Source: Streptococcus ruminantium (GTDB lineage Bacteria; Bacillota; Bacilli; Lactobacillales; Streptococcaceae). Taken from it: 64,000 nucleotides of DNA. How positions within the stretch are numbered: position 1 is the first letter of the stretch; each line of letters begins with the position of its first letter. The stretch covers positions 1,128,501-1,192,500 of the forward strand of contig NZ_AP018400.1 in NCBI RefSeq assembly GCF_003609975.1, given 5' to 3'. Position numbers and translations under genes: made by a program. Below the pieces are notes generated by a model. That model searched no databases and had not been told where the DNA came from. It saw only the letters and a program-made list of their open reading frames with translations. Positions 9,215-19,074 of this stretch are shown piece after piece.

Positions 9215-10150
9215 TTAATAATCGGGTCTTACAACTCCAGTCACAGTCGCTTTTGTTGCTTCATAATCTCCATCAATCACAACCTTAATAATACGTTTGG
9301 CATCTTCTTCTGGACATGGAACCAAGGGCAGGCGAAGCGGACCAACTTCAAAGCCCATATAATTGAGAACCGCCTTAACTGGCGCAGGACTGGGATAAGA
9401 AAAGAGGGCATTAACCTTAGGAATGAACTTACGTTGAATGGCCGCTGCGGTTTTGATGTCCTGTTGCTCGATAGCCACAAACATGCGATGCATCTCATCT
9501 CCATTAGTATGAGATGCCACAGAAATAACACCATCTGCCCCAAGATTCATTGCATGAAAGGCGTCTCCATCTTCACCTGTATAAATTAAGAAATCTTCTG
9601 GTTTATGCTCAATTAAATAAGCCATATTGGCCAGACTGGTACACTCTTTGACCCCGATAATATTTGGATGCTCGGCTAAGCGAAGCATGGTTTCAGGAGT
9701 CATCTCTACTACAACACGACCCGGAATATTGTAGATGATAATCGGCAAATCCGATGCATCAGCGATGGCCTTAAAATGCTGGTACATCCCTTCTTGTGAT
9801 GGTTTATTGTAGTAGGGAACAATAGCAAGACCAGCAGCAAAACCACCAAAAGCTGCAACTTCTTTGGCAAATTCGATGGAATCACGTGTATCATTGGTTC
9901 CAATTCCAGCAATCAATGGCACGCGCCCCTTAACAATTTTTTGTACAGCAGCGAATAATTCTAATTCTTCCTCATGAGTCAAAGTGGGACTTTCAGCAGT
10001 TGTTCCGGCTAGTAGGATAGCCTCTGTATGGTGATCCAAGAGGTATTCAATCAGTTCGGGCAGAACCTCGTAATGGATAGAACCATCTTCTTTGAAGGGG
10101 GTAATCATAGCTGTGATGATTTTTACATTGCGTAATTCTTGGATGGACAT
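9215..10150 (-). CDS. dapA: 4-hydroxy-tetrahydrodipicolinate synthase
   Basis: A 311-residue class I aldolase that condenses pyruvate with aspartate semialdehyde, the first committed step towards diaminopimelate/lysine and thus peptidoglycan cross-links. Visible elements: the pyruvate-binding [14 protein letters not shown] block (48-61), Tyr in the IPYYNKP segment, [11 protein letters not shown] (about 138), and the Schiff-base lysine in IGVKECTS. Length is close to the usual 290-310. The ATG at 10150 has GGGAGG six bases upstream. It lies 72 bases downstream of asd, which makes its substrate, so the two genes are probably co-transcribed. Confidence 0.95.
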   Translation of the reverse strand: MSIQELRNVKIITAMITPFKEDGSIHYEVLPELIEYLLDHHTEAILLAGTTAESPTLTHEEELELFAAVQKIVKGRVPLIAGIGTNDTRDSIEFAKEVAAFGGFAAGLAIVPYYNKPSQEGMYQHFKAIADASDLPIIIYNIPGRVVVEMTPETMLRLAEHPNIIGVKECTSLANMAYLIEHKPEDFLIYTGEDGDAFHAMNLGADGVISVASHTNGDEMHRMFVAIEQQDIKTAAAIQRKFIPKVNALFSYPSPAPVKAVLNYMGFEVGPLRLPLVPCPEEDAKRIIKVVIDGDYEATKATVTGVVRPDY

Positions 10151-10222
10151 CGGTTTCCTCCCTTTTTTATTGCCCCAAAAGACTATTAAGAGCCTTTTTT
10201 ATGTTCATTTAATATGCCAGAC

Positions 10223-11299
10223 TTATTGCAATTCAAACTTTAATTCCATGGTTGGACGGACAAGACCACGTTCATGGAGGGTTTCAGCAATCTGTACAGA
10301 ATTCCAAGCAGCACCTTTGAGCAAATTATCTGAAACGACCCACATGTGGATCCCATTTTCCTTATCCAAATCTTTACGAATACGACCAACAAATGTATCA
10401 CGACTACCGACCGCATTGATGGCTTGTGGATAGATTTGATTAGCTACATCATCCTCCAAAACCGCACCTGGAAAGGCCGCAATAGCAGCTTTTACTTCAT
10501 CAATCGGTGCCACTTCCTTGGTTTCAATGTAGACAGACTCAGAGTGAGCTGACAAGACCGGAATACGGACACAGGTCGCAGAAACAGCAATGCTATCATC
10601 TTCCATGATTTTCTTAGTTTCTTTTGTCATCTTCATCTCTTCGTAGGTGTAGTCATTATCTGTAAAGAGGTCAATTTGTGGCAGAGCATTAAACCCGATT
10701 GGATAATGCTTCTTATCTCCACCTGAAGGTAAAATATTGGCTTCAACCGCTTTTGGTTCAACACCGTCACTCAAGATGGAACGAAGCTGATGTTGGGTTT
10801 CTAAAATAGCTCCCATACCTGCACCAGAAACTGCCTGATAGGTCGATACGATAATCCGCTCCAGTCCCCACTTCTGGCGAACTGGTTCCAAAGCTACCAT
10901 CATCTGGATGGTTGAACAATTTGGACAAGCAATGATACCATTATGCCCCTCAAGTGCATGAGCATTGACCTCTGGAACAACCAGAGGAACATCTGGATTT
11001 TGACGGAAATATGAGGTATTATCCACAACAACTGCTCCCGCTTTGACTGCATAGGGAGCATACTTAGCAGATGTAGATCCCCCCGCTGAAAAGAGAGCAA
11101 TATCAACACCTTCAAAAGCTGTTTCCTTTGTTTCTTCAATGACAATATCCTGACCTTTGAACTGTAAAGTCTTGCCCGCAGAACGTGCAGAAGCCAAGAA
11201 ACGAACTTGTTTAATCGGAAGTATTGATTCTTCCAACATTTTAATCATCTGAGCGCCAACTGCACCAGTCGCACCAACGACAGCCACTACATAGGCCAT
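10223..11299 (-). CDS. asd: Aspartate-semialdehyde dehydrogenase
   Basis: A 358-residue NADP-dependent oxidoreductase making L-aspartate semialdehyde from aspartyl phosphate, the branch point to lysine/diaminopimelate, threonine and methionine. The Rossmann start [13 protein letters not shown], the catalytic Cys in [11 protein letters not shown] (about 130), and the substrate-binding [13 protein letters not shown] block are all present. I chose the ATG at 11299 ([12 protein letters not shown]) because AAGGAGG precedes it by five bases; the longer frame to 11335 begins inside the leader. It is followed by dapA. The leader of about 200 nt is annotated separately. Confidence 0.95.
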   Translation of the reverse strand: MAYVVAVVGATGAVGAQMIKMLEESILPIKQVRFLASARSAGKTLQFKGQDIVIEETKETAFEGVDIALFSAGGSTSAKYAPYAVKAGAVVVDNTSYFRQNPDVPLVVPEVNAHALEGHNGIIACPNCSTIQMMVALEPVRQKWGLERIIVSTYQAVSGAGMGAILETQHQLRSILSDGVEPKAVEANILPSGGDKKHYPIGFNALPQIDLFTDNDYTYEEMKMTKETKKIMEDDSIAVSATCVRIPVLSAHSESVYIETKEVAPIDEVKAAIAAFPGAVLEDDVANQIYPQAINAVGSRDTFVGRIRKDLDKENGIHMWVVSDNLLKGAAWNSVQIAETLHERGLVRPTMELKFELQ

Positions 11300-11505
11300 A
11301 GTTACCTCCTTAAAAACAGCGTTGTGAAATCCCATGATAGGTCAGTACCTTCGTCTTACTCAAGACAAACACAAATAGTCTTGTCATATAAACTAGGTCC
11401 AGTTTACTTCCAGTCTCTTATACTCTATCACCAGACTATTAGAGCAAATCAGAAAGGTATTTCATCTAACTGAATCATTCTTCAAAATTTTCTAACTATT
11501 TATAC
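11300..11505 (-). ncRNA. asd mRNA leader, candidate structured RNA
   Basis: An extended -10 promoter at 11512-11520 predicts transcription from about 11505, leaving roughly 205 nt before the asd ATG. The segment contains repeated pairing-prone pieces such as GACTGGAAGTAAACTGGACC and TATTTGTGTTTGTCTTGAGTAAGAC. A conserved 'asd RNA' motif upstream of asd is known from Lactobacillales; position and length fit, but I cannot verify the consensus by eye. A covariance-model search would settle this. Confidence 0.4.
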
Positions 11506-11511
11506 CTACTA

Positions 11512-11520
11512 AGTATATCA
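11512..11520 (-). promoter_or_regulatory. Extended -10 promoter of asd-dapA
   Basis: Minus-strand TGATATACT, an extended -10 with no clear -35 partner. It lies about 210 bases upstream of the asd start. Confidence 0.55.
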
Positions 11521-11658
11521 CAATTTTGCTAAATGAACAGTCCTAAAAAAGTATTTTCTCAAGTACAATCATTTTTTACGAATGAACATGGAGTTGATTT
11601 TCACTGAACATTAAATAATAAAAAGAGGCATTGAAGACATTACTCCTAAAACTAAGAT

Positions 11659-11817
11659 GAGCTTGGGACAAAAAGATTTTCAATTTTGAAAATCTCAATT
11701 ATCAAGTCCTTTAGATCTATAATTGAACAAAAAAGGCGAACAAACCAAGATTCTGATTGTCAGAAAACTGATTTTGTTCGCTTTTTATATATGAAATTGG
11801 ACTATTGTCCCAACCTC
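11659..11817. repeat. 159-bp intergenic hairpin element, copy 1
   Basis: The ends are inverted repeats (GAGCTTGGGACAA and TTGTCCCAACCTC). Inside is a GATTTTCAATTTTGAAAATC palindrome and a 46-base core, 11736-11781, bounded by GCGAACAAA / TTTGTTCGC with an inner TTCTGA-TTG-TCAGAA hairpin. A second copy is at 61085-61242 with the core reversed. The element does not encode a protein; it resembles a small MITE-like or transcribed hairpin repeat and could end transcription in either direction. Confidence 0.8.
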
Positions 11818-11885
11818 ATGCTTAATGATTTATCTACCTCACAAAACCGGAAAAATACTATCGAAATATAGAGATTAACCCCTTA

Positions 11886-14800
11886 TTATTTTCCTTTTCG
11901 GCGATGCGAAACGGCTACGACTGTTCCTAGCAATGCCAATCCTACCAAGGAAAGTACGGAGATAGTCTCTCCTGTTTTAGGTAAAATTGCGGCTGTTTTA
12001 GGCAATTCTTTAGCTGCGCTAGCTACAGGTACACTTAAAACGCTATTTTGTGCTACTGCCAGAGATGATTCTTGTTCATCATTGATTGCTTTTGAAGTGC
12101 TATTGGTCTGCTCAATATTTTGTGCGGTTGCCTGATAGATAACAGCATAATCACTGAAACTTTTCGCAGTAAATTCGACAAAACGACCAGATTGTCCCAA
12201 ATCCTGAACAGTGAAATCAAGGGAATGAACTTGTCCTGATTGTGGCAAATAGAGTACTTGAGCGACTGCTTTATCGGTAGCAACCGGTAGAGATACTCTA
12301 GCAGTATAAGCCATCTTCACCACTTTTCCTCTGCTATCAATGAGATCAATATCATACATTTTATAATCTTTACCTGCTAAAACAGATTGGGTCGGCAAAG
12401 AAGAGAGTGATTTTGGAGTAACACGTAGAGCAACAATTTCAGATGATTCTTTCTCTGACAATACTACTCTAACACCAGTTGGTACATCAACCAATTCACG
12501 CTTAGTAGAACTAGTACTACCATCCTCATTTTTCAATGTTGGTGTATTATCCTTCTTGGTCTCTGAATTTGGAACTTCAGGATCTGGTTTATCTGCATCT
12601 TTTTCTGGTGTTGCATCTGATGGTTTATCAGGAGTAGATGGACTGCTACCTGAATCTGGTTTACCGTCTTCTTTCTCTGGTGTTACATCTGATGGTTTAT
12701 CAGGAGTAGATGGACTGCTACCTGAATCTGGCTTATCTACTTCTTTTTCTGGTGTTGTATCTGATGGTTTATCAGGAGTAGATGGACTGCTACCTGAATC
12801 TGGCTTACCGTCTTCTTTTTCTGGTGTTGTATCTGATGGTTTATCAGGAGTAGATGGACTGCTACCTGAATCTGGCTTATCTACTTCTTTTTCTGGTGTT
12901 GTATCTGATGGTTTATCAGGAGTAGATGGACTGCTACCTGAATCTGGTTTATCTACTTCTTTTTCTGGTGTTGTATCTGATGGTTTATCAGGAGTAGATG
13001 GACTGCTACCTGAATCTGGCTTATCTACTTCTTTTTCTGGTGTTGTATCTGATGGTTTATCAGGAGTAGATGAACTGCTACCTGAATCTGGTTTACCGTC
13101 TTCTTTTTCTGGTGTTACATCTGATGGTTTATCAGGAGTAGATGGACTGCTACCTGAATCTGGCTTATCGTCTTCTTTCTCTGGTGTTGTATCTGATGGT
13201 TTATCAGGAGTAGATGGAGTGTTATCAGAATCTGGCTTATCGTCTTCTTTCTCTGGTGTTACATCTGATGGTTTATCAGGAGTAGATGGAGTGTTATCAG
13301 AATCTGGTTTACCGTCTTCTTTCTCTGGTGTTGTATCTGATGGTTTATCAGGAGTAGATGGAGTGTTATCAGAATCTGGCTTAGTCGGTGGTTCCTCTTG
13401 CTTAGGCTCATCTTTTTCCATTGGCTCTTGAGTCTCTACCTTAGTATAAACCACTTGGAAAACTGCTGGGGTAGCAGAGAAATAACCTGCCATACCGGCC
13501 ATAGCTTCTGTCAGATTTGCTTTACCATTAACAGTATAAGTATAGCCTTCTCGTGCCAAATCAGTATCTGATACCGTAAAGCGAATTGCTTCTCCTTCTA
13601 GACCAATAGCTTGGTAAGTTCCACTAGCCTCACTAGCTGATTTCGGTAGTTTTTCCAATGGATCATTCTCAGACACAAGCTTGGCTGTCATTTCTTTAGC
13701 ATAAGTAACCTTGACCTCTTGACGAGCTGATTCCAATCCCAGCACACTACTTGTGACCTTCTCTTTATCTCCAGCCTTTTCTGGACTGATAGACTGAACC
13801 TTATGACCTGTTACTTCAGGATAAGAGACATCATCGGTCCTTTCCCATACTTGACTGAGCCACTTCTTCTTATCTGTTGTATAGTTTGATGGAACCTCAA
13901 CTCCCTCTGGTACCTCTTCAAGCAAGCCAAGCTGCGTTCTTTTTACCCATTTGACAGTATCAGAATCAACAGGTTTACCATCATCACCGATAGTCACATC
14001 AGAAAGATTGAGGTTTACTTCAATTGGTCGTCCATCCTTAGACGTAGCAACATAAACATACTTCACTGTTGGTAATGTTTTTGATACCTTATTAACAATA
14101 TTTGAAGCATGGCCTAAGTCGGTTGGTGCAACTGGAATTTGGGAGTTTTCAAAACCAAATTTCAAGTCTGGAGCTGGTTCTTCAACAGTTAAGAAGGTCA
14201 CTGCTTGTCTATGTGGATCCGATACCTGATTCCCCTGACGGTCAACATAACTTATCACACGTTCTACAGTTTTTAGCTCTGTTGCTTTAGCAGGAGCAGG
14301 AATAAAGAGAACCGTTGCAGACAGTGGATCAACTGTTAGCTCTTTTTGACCAACTTTTTGACCAATCTTGTCATAGAGACTCTTGGAATTCGAAGTCACG
14401 ATAAAAGCATTGCTGAAATCATTAGTGCTATTGATGCGCCCTCGATTTCCTTCCATATTTTTAAATTCATTGAGTTTCTCATTACCTCCATAATACCACT
14501 GGTTACCACCAAGCGTCAGTGAAGATTTATTATCGCCATTATTGTTATTGAAAATAACGAGATACTTACCATTTTTGTTTTCACCTTTACCATCGAGACG
14601 GAGTTCATAAGTGATGACACCTGAACTACCTTGGGCATTTGTAACAACCATCTTCTCGTTAATATCATTATAGTCAGATAGTTGGAAGAGCGGTTCTGCC
14701 AATCGTAATTGGGTAATTGCTTTGGAGAAATTCACTGCATCTGCATGAGTTTTCACCAAATTCCAATCAATTTTATTGTATTCATCACCGCTGTTATAAG

Positions 14801-17324
14801 TATTAACGGAATTATTTTTTGTTCTCAAAAATTCTTGTCCATGTTGCGAGAAATGAATCCCTTGCGCTAGGGCACTCATGGCTGTCGCCAACTCAACACG
14901 ATTCAGGTGGATCTTTGGATCACGTGTGTCAATGACATTGTAACGTTTCAAGAGGTCACTTAGAGTCATACCATCATGGCATTCCACATAGTTTAGTTGT
15001 TGAGAAGCGTTTGCATATTTCTTACGATCACCACCTAACAGACTGTCCGCTACCTGTGTTGCATTAGCAATGTTAGGATTGTTTTCTCCCTCATTGACAA
15101 ACCCTTTGGCATCTAGATGGTCATTGTGAGCATGTCCAACGATAGCATTGCGACTCGTTGCATCGAAGAAACCGTAAGTCGGGATTTTCTTACCTTGAAC
15201 ATCGCTACCTGCCTCGCCTTTCGGCAAGTAGGTTCCCATACTATCCCAACCTTCACCATAGGTCACTATATTAGGACCAACCTTATCTAGAGCCTTACGA
15301 ACTTCATTCAGTGTCGTTACATCAAGATCGCTCATGGCATCGAAACGGAAACCGTCCATACCATATTCTGCTGCCCAGAAAGCAGTTGAATTGACGATAT
15401 AGCGTCTCATCATTTCAGAATTAGAGCGCACCGCATTGCCCACAAAAATATCGTTATTCATCACATTGGCAGGTTGGTTGATGGCATAGTAATACCCAGG
15501 AACAGTCTGCTCAAAGACATTCTTTTGCCCATGATAAAGGTGGTTATAGACCACATCCAAGGTGACATTAAGCCCTGCATCATGAAGCTTTTGCATCATC
15601 TCTTTGAGTTCTTTGATACGGTTTTCTGGGTCGCTTGGATCTGTAGCATAAGATCCTTCTGGAACGTTGTAGTTCTTAGGGTCATAACCCCAGTTTTGTT
15701 GGTTATTATGAACACCATCTGGTTCTGCTTTTGATATAGTGGTATTTTCTGGATTGTCCTTATCTAACTCAGGAACAGTTTCAAAATCATTAAGAGGCAT
15801 CATTTGGAGATAATTGGTGCCACGATATTTTAGATAGTCCAAACCAGTCATCGTGCCATCGTTCGGATTTTTAGTACCTGACTGAACAAAACCAAGATAG
15901 TTCCCACGATCTTTTTTGTCAACACCAGATGATTCGTCAATAGAAAAATCACGGACATTGACTTCTAAAACACTAATTTCTGAATTCGTCTTAGCACGTT
16001 TATTGTTTGTCACCTGAACTTTTGGACCAACCTTGCTTGGGTCAAGAATGACAGACCGTGTGCCCCCTTGAATAACTGCTACAGAATACGGATCTTGAGT
16101 GGTGACCTCACGGTGATTGTGTTCCTTAACGACTATAGTATTATCACCATTCCCTTTTCGCTCAATTACATCCCCAGCGTAGAAGGCTGCTACTTCTTCA
16201 CGGGTAGCCTCGCCATTCTCATTCAAAACTTTACCACTGGCAGAATTTCGATAAATTTTAACTTTTTTATCTCCCTTTTGTTGCTCCTCTACTTGTATAA
16301 AGTGTGCATTTGGCAGACTAAGAGTATAATCATATGCTAATTTTTCAGCAGTATCTACACCCAGCTCTCCCAACAGTGATTTATCAAGTTTATAGGTCCA
16401 TACACCAACGGTATTTTGGGTATGGTCATCTGGATTAGCAACTGTCCCGCGGGTCATATTGACCGTTTTATCAGCATTCGCAGTAGGGGTTAGAGTCTTA
16501 TAAAGATTGAGTTTAACTTCCTTGGCTGTCGGTGCCCAGAGATTGATAGTCGCTGTGCCATCATCGTTTAAGGTCGAACCAAGTCGTCCCAAACTACCAA
16601 CTGTTTTGAACTTATCTGGCTCAGATGCATCTACAACCTTATCCTCATAGCCAAATTTTTTATCAAATTCAGGTGTTTGTATGTTGGAAATTTGTGAGTA
16701 AAAATTGTCTCCAACATAGATATTTGTTTCAGTGTAAGGATTGACCGTTGCAGTCATATCACCGGTCTTTTTATCATTCCATTGATCTTTTCCACCTTTT
16801 TTAATGATATAGTTAAAGAAAGTCGCATCAGCCTTAGGTGTAACCGTTACCTTCCACTGGTCACCCTCTTTTGTCATCGGTAAGTCAACTCCAGATTGCT
16901 CGAGTCCTCCCCCCCAAACATAAGCATAGTAGTCACCCGTATCTGTTGTCGGCTTGTAGTAAATATGAACTGGCTTAGCTGTTGTCACATCAACCTCATG
17001 CTGCGCTTGATGTTGATCATCCTTGACTGTCACATCTTGAGCCTGGTCTAAAAATGATGAATTAGACTCTTCAGCAGATTCAACACTAGAAGAGACACTA
17101 CTATCCTCTTCTGTCTTTGGTGCAGGTGGCTGCTCTTCTCCAGAATCCGTACTCCGCAATTCTGTTGAAATTGGTGATTCAACAGGTGTCTCCAGTGCAA
17201 GCGCTTGCATTTCGCCGCATAAAAAAATAGCTGTCATAGCTCCAAGACCAAATACCCATCGCTTCCCTGATTTCCACATTCTAAAACCTTTGGCTTTTAG
17301 AACAAGTTTTGGTTTCTGTTGCAT
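11886..17324 (-). CDS. pulA: Cell-wall-anchored type I pullulanase with C-terminal repeats
   Basis: An 1812-residue surface enzyme that cleaves alpha-1,6 links of pullulan, glycogen or starch and also serves as a surface adhesin in streptococci. In order: a KxGKxW-type signal peptide (WKSGKRW, about 14-20, then a hydrophobic stretch), a CBM41-like carbohydrate-binding module near 95-200 (VHIYYKPTTDTGDYYAYVWG), a pullulanase N-domain, and the GH13 core with NYNVPEGSYAT (type I signature), DVVYNHL, GFRFDAMSD (nucleophile Asp), GEGWD (acid Glu) and YVECHDGMT. Then come MucBP/G5-like beta modules, 11 repeats of 24 residues, a beta domain, and LPKTGE with a membrane helix and basic tail for sortase. 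Only one catalytic domain is visible, although some S. suis homologues are described as amylopullulanases. Confidence 0.9.
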   Translation of the reverse strand: MQQKPKLVLKAKGFRMWKSGKRWVFGLGAMTAIFLCGEMQALALETPVESPISTELRSTDSGEEQPPAPKTEEDSSVSSSVESAEESNSSFLDQAQDVTVKDDQHQAQHEVDVTTAKPVHIYYKPTTDTGDYYAYVWGGGLEQSGVDLPMTKEGDQWKVTVTPKADATFFNYIIKKGGKDQWNDKKTGDMTATVNPYTETNIYVGDNFYSQISNIQTPEFDKKFGYEDKVVDASEPDKFKTVGSLGRLGSTLNDDGTATINLWAPTAKEVKLNLYKTLTPTANADKTVNMTRGTVANPDDHTQNTVGVWTYKLDKSLLGELGVDTAEKLAYDYTLSLPNAHFIQVEEQQKGDKKVKIYRNSASGKVLNENGEATREEVAAFYAGDVIERKGNGDNTIVVKEHNHREVTTQDPYSVAVIQGGTRSVILDPSKVGPKVQVTNNKRAKTNSEISVLEVNVRDFSIDESSGVDKKDRGNYLGFVQSGTKNPNDGTMTGLDYLKYRGTNYLQMMPLNDFETVPELDKDNPENTTISKAEPDGVHNNQQNWGYDPKNYNVPEGSYATDPSDPENRIKELKEMMQKLHDAGLNVTLDVVYNHLYHGQKNVFEQTVPGYYYAINQPANVMNNDIFVGNAVRSNSEMMRRYIVNSTAFWAAEYGMDGFRFDAMSDLDVTTLNEVRKALDKVGPNIVTYGEGWDSMGTYLPKGEAGSDVQGKKIPTYGFFDATSRNAIVGHAHNDHLDAKGFVNEGENNPNIANATQVADSLLGGDRKKYANASQQLNYVECHDGMTLSDLLKRYNVIDTRDPKIHLNRVELATAMSALAQGIHFSQHGQEFLRTKNNSVNTYNSGDEYNKIDWNLVKTHADAVNFSKAITQLRLAEPLFQLSDYNDINEKMVVTNAQGSSGVITYELRLDGKGENKNGKYLVIFNNNNGDNKSSLTLGGNQWYYGGNEKLNEFKNMEGNRGRINSTNDFSNAFIVTSNSKSLYDKIGQKVGQKELTVDPLSATVLFIPAPAKATELKTVERVISYVDRQGNQVSDPHRQAVTFLTVEEPAPDLKFGFENSQIPVAPTDLGHASNIVNKVSKTLPTVKYVYVATSKDGRPIEVNLNLSDVTIGDDGKPVDSDTVKWVKRTQLGLLEEVPEGVEVPSNYTTDKKKWLSQVWERTDDVSYPEVTGHKVQSISPEKAGDKEKVTSSVLGLESARQEVKVTYAKEMTAKLVSENDPLEKLPKSASEASGTYQAIGLEGEAIRFTVSDTDLAREGYTYTVNGKANLTEAMAGMAGYFSATPAVFQVVYTKVETQEPMEKDEPKQEEPPTKPDSDNTPSTPDKPSDTTPEKEDGKPDSDNTPSTPDKPSDVTPEKEDDKPDSDNTPSTPDKPSDTTPEKEDDKPDSGSSPSTPDKPSDVTPEKEDGKPDSGSSSSTPDKPSDTTPEKEVDKPDSGSSPSTPDKPSDTTPEKEVDKPDSGSSPSTPDKPSDTTPEKEVDKPDSGSSPSTPDKPSDTTPEKEDGKPDSGSSPSTPDKPSDTTPEKEVDKPDSGSSPSTPDKPSDVTPEKEDGKPDSGSSPSTPDKPSDATPEKDADKPDPEVPNSETKKDNTPTLKNEDGSTSSTKRELVDVPTGVRVVLSEKESSEIVALRVTPKSLSSLPTQSVLAGKDYKMYDIDLIDSRGKVVKMAYTARVSLPVATDKAVAQVLYLPQSGQVHSLDFTVQDLGQSGRFVEFTAKSFSDYAVIYQATAQNIEQTNSTSKAINDEQESSLAVAQNSVLSVPVASAAKELPKTAAILPKTGETISVLSLVGLALLGTVVAVSHRRKGK
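12591..13382 (-). repeat. 11 tandem 72-bp repeats in pulA
   Basis: Eleven in-frame units of 72 bases encode 24-residue repeats of the form KPDSGSSPSTPDKPSD followed by a TPEKE block. Units differ mainly at two sites (DNT or GSS; EDG, EDD or EVD). The region forms an extended, acidic, proline-rich stalk between the enzyme and the wall anchor. Near-identical units suggest that copy number changes by recombination. The same bias keeps the opposite strand open for 291 codons, which is not a gene. Confidence 0.95.
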
Positions 17325-17357
17325 AACAAACTCCTTTTGTGTTATTTATTTATCTCT

Positions 17358-17386
17358 ATTATGCAACCGTTTTCCTAAAATGTCAA
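17358..17386 (-). promoter_or_regulatory. Promoter of pulA with cre site
   Basis: Minus strand TTGACA (17381-17386), 17-base spacer, CATAAT (17358-17363). AGGAAAACGGTTGCA at 17362-17376 matches the catabolite-responsive element consensus WTGNAANCGNWNNCW at all but one fixed position and sits between -35 and -10. This predicts CcpA repression on preferred sugars. Confidence 0.7.
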
Positions 17387-17455
17387 GTGTTTTACTAAGA
17401 TATATCAAACAAAAAGTACACAGGGTGTCGCCCACCTTGCCTCCAAGATTTAATA

Positions 17456-17516
17456 GACTGAGGTATAGCATATCAAGAAGATACCTATCTAAGTATCTTA
17501 CCACCTCAGTTTTAGC
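17456..17516. repeat. Nested inverted repeat upstream of pulA
   Basis: Outer arms ACTGAGGTA / TACC-CCTCAGT and inner arms AAGATAC / GTATCTT form a long imperfect hairpin. There is no T-tract. It may be a small degenerate repeat element; the role is unknown. Confidence 0.4.
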
Positions 17517-17759
17517 ATATTTCAAGCAGCATTCCAGTAGTTTAAATACTCCTCAAATTTTTTCCTATAGATGGAAAACAATAGTCTCAAAAACTTCACC
17601 TAAATAGATTATTAGATTGTTTGAATAGGTATCCACATCTTTAAACGGTAACGCTCTAAAAATCATAGCAAATGAATTCATAATCTCAAACAGCAGAAAA
17701 ACTCCTAGATAGCAATAAAAAATAGTTCATACCAACTATTAACCAAACTATAACCTGCA

Positions 17760-17790
17760 AAAAAGCCCACCTAAAGAGTGGGCGAGAGTA
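17760..17790 (-). terminator. Terminator of the PTS-pflD-gldA operon
   Basis: GCCCACCTAAAGAGTGGGC on the plus strand; the minus strand reads GCCCACTC-TTTA-GGTGGGC followed by TTTTTT. It lies about 150 bases beyond the gldA stop. The sequence just upstream is related to the small-RNA locus at 28301-28451. Confidence 0.8.
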
Positions 17791-17937
17791 CTATTTCCAG
17801 TAAAGATAACCTTTTAATTAAACGAAGGTCTTCCTAACTTTAGATGCGATGAGGTCAACACTTAATCGGGCATATAAGGCTGTTCCATCACACTTTCTAA
17901 TGTTAACTGAACTACTGCAATTTCTCAGAGCAATTGA

Positions 17938-19032
17938 TTATCTATCTAAAGAACGAACATAGTAGTCAACAGCCAAAAGAGCTTCTGCTACATCCTCGGC
18001 TGAAATAGCAAATGGCATACCATGGATAGTTTCCCCTGCGATAGTCGCCTGTTGCCCTACCTTCAGCAAATCTTCATAGCTAGCGTCTGCTAAATGCAAT
18101 TCTGCTAAGGTAGTCGGCAAATTCAAAGCTTGGTAGAATCGGATATATTTTTCCAATTCTGCTTTCGGACGATTTTCCAAGAAAAGTTGTGTCAGGGTAC
18201 CGTAGGCAACTTTTTCACCATGTGTTAAATGATGTATGTCACCTTCTAAAGCTGTGAAGCCATTATGGATAGCATGTGCTGCTGCCAGACCTGCACTCTC
18301 AAAGCCCAAACCACTTAATAGCGTATTAGCTTCAACAATATTTTCTAAGGCAGTGGTGACAACTTTAGCTTCACAACTTGCCATAGCTTGTAGTCCATAA
18401 TCAAAGAGCACCTTCTCACAGGTCTGTGCGATTGCAATGCCTGCAAGGGTTTGAGCACCACCAGCCATAGTAGAACCATTACTCTGCAAAATAGCACGTG
18501 CCTCCACCCAAGTTGCCAAACCATCGGCAATACCTGAAGCCAGTAAACGTGGTGGTGCTTGACAAATAATGGCTGTGTCTACCAGAACAAGATCTGGATT
18601 TTTCTTATAGAAAATATAGCGCTCAAATGCTCCTTCCTCAGAATAAATGACAGACAGAGCAGACGTTGGAGCATCTGTGGAAGCGATTGTTGGAGCAATG
18701 ACTACAGGAACCGCTAGCAAATCAGCAATAGCTTTAGCAGAATCAATTGTCTTGCCACCACCCAGGCCGATTACTACATCACTCATCTCCTTTTTTCCAA
18801 TTTCCACAACACGCTGGATTTCTTTGTCTGATGCTTCACCATTAAAAGCAACTCGACAAGCTTTCATGTCCTCTCCAGCTAGATAGGATAGAAATTTCTC
18901 TCCTACAATGCCATAAACCAAATCATCGCAAAGCACCAGGGGCTTATCCCCCAATTTTCCAATTGCTTCTGCACCTTGAAACAGGACATGTTTTCCCTGT
19001 ATATAACGTGATGGACTTGCGAATACTTTCAT
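17938..19032 (-). CDS. gldA: Glycerol dehydrogenase (Fe/Zn-dependent)
   Basis: A 364-residue NAD-dependent polyol dehydrogenase interconverting glycerol and dihydroxyacetone. The dinucleotide motif is GLGGGKTIDSAKA (about 90-102). The metal ligands expected for the family are present: Asp in SGIADGLATW (about 168), His in AAHAIHNGFTAL (about 252) and His in HLTHGEKVAYG (about 270). The ATG at 19032 follows AAGGAGG at good spacing. It is the last gene of the glycyl-radical operon, directly after the degenerate paralogue at 19075. Confidence 0.93.
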   Translation of the reverse strand: MKVFASPSRYIQGKHVLFQGAEAIGKLGDKPLVLCDDLVYGIVGEKFLSYLAGEDMKACRVAFNGEASDKEIQRVVEIGKKEMSDVVIGLGGGKTIDSAKAIADLLAVPVVIAPTIASTDAPTSALSVIYSEEGAFERYIFYKKNPDLVLVDTAIICQAPPRLLASGIADGLATWVEARAILQSNGSTMAGGAQTLAGIAIAQTCEKVLFDYGLQAMASCEAKVVTTALENIVEANTLLSGLGFESAGLAAAHAIHNGFTALEGDIHHLTHGEKVAYGTLTQLFLENRPKAELEKYIRFYQALNLPTTLAELHLADASYEDLLKVGQQATIAGETIHGMPFAISAEDVAEALLAVDYYVRSLDR

Positions 19033-19074
19033 AGGAATTCCTCCTTATTGTTAGATAATAACTATTTTTATAGA

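Noticed and set aside
12556..13431. A 291-codon open frame on the plus strand
   Set aside because: It is the antisense of the pulA tandem repeats; the repeat codon bias keeps it open. It has no promoter or ribosome site.
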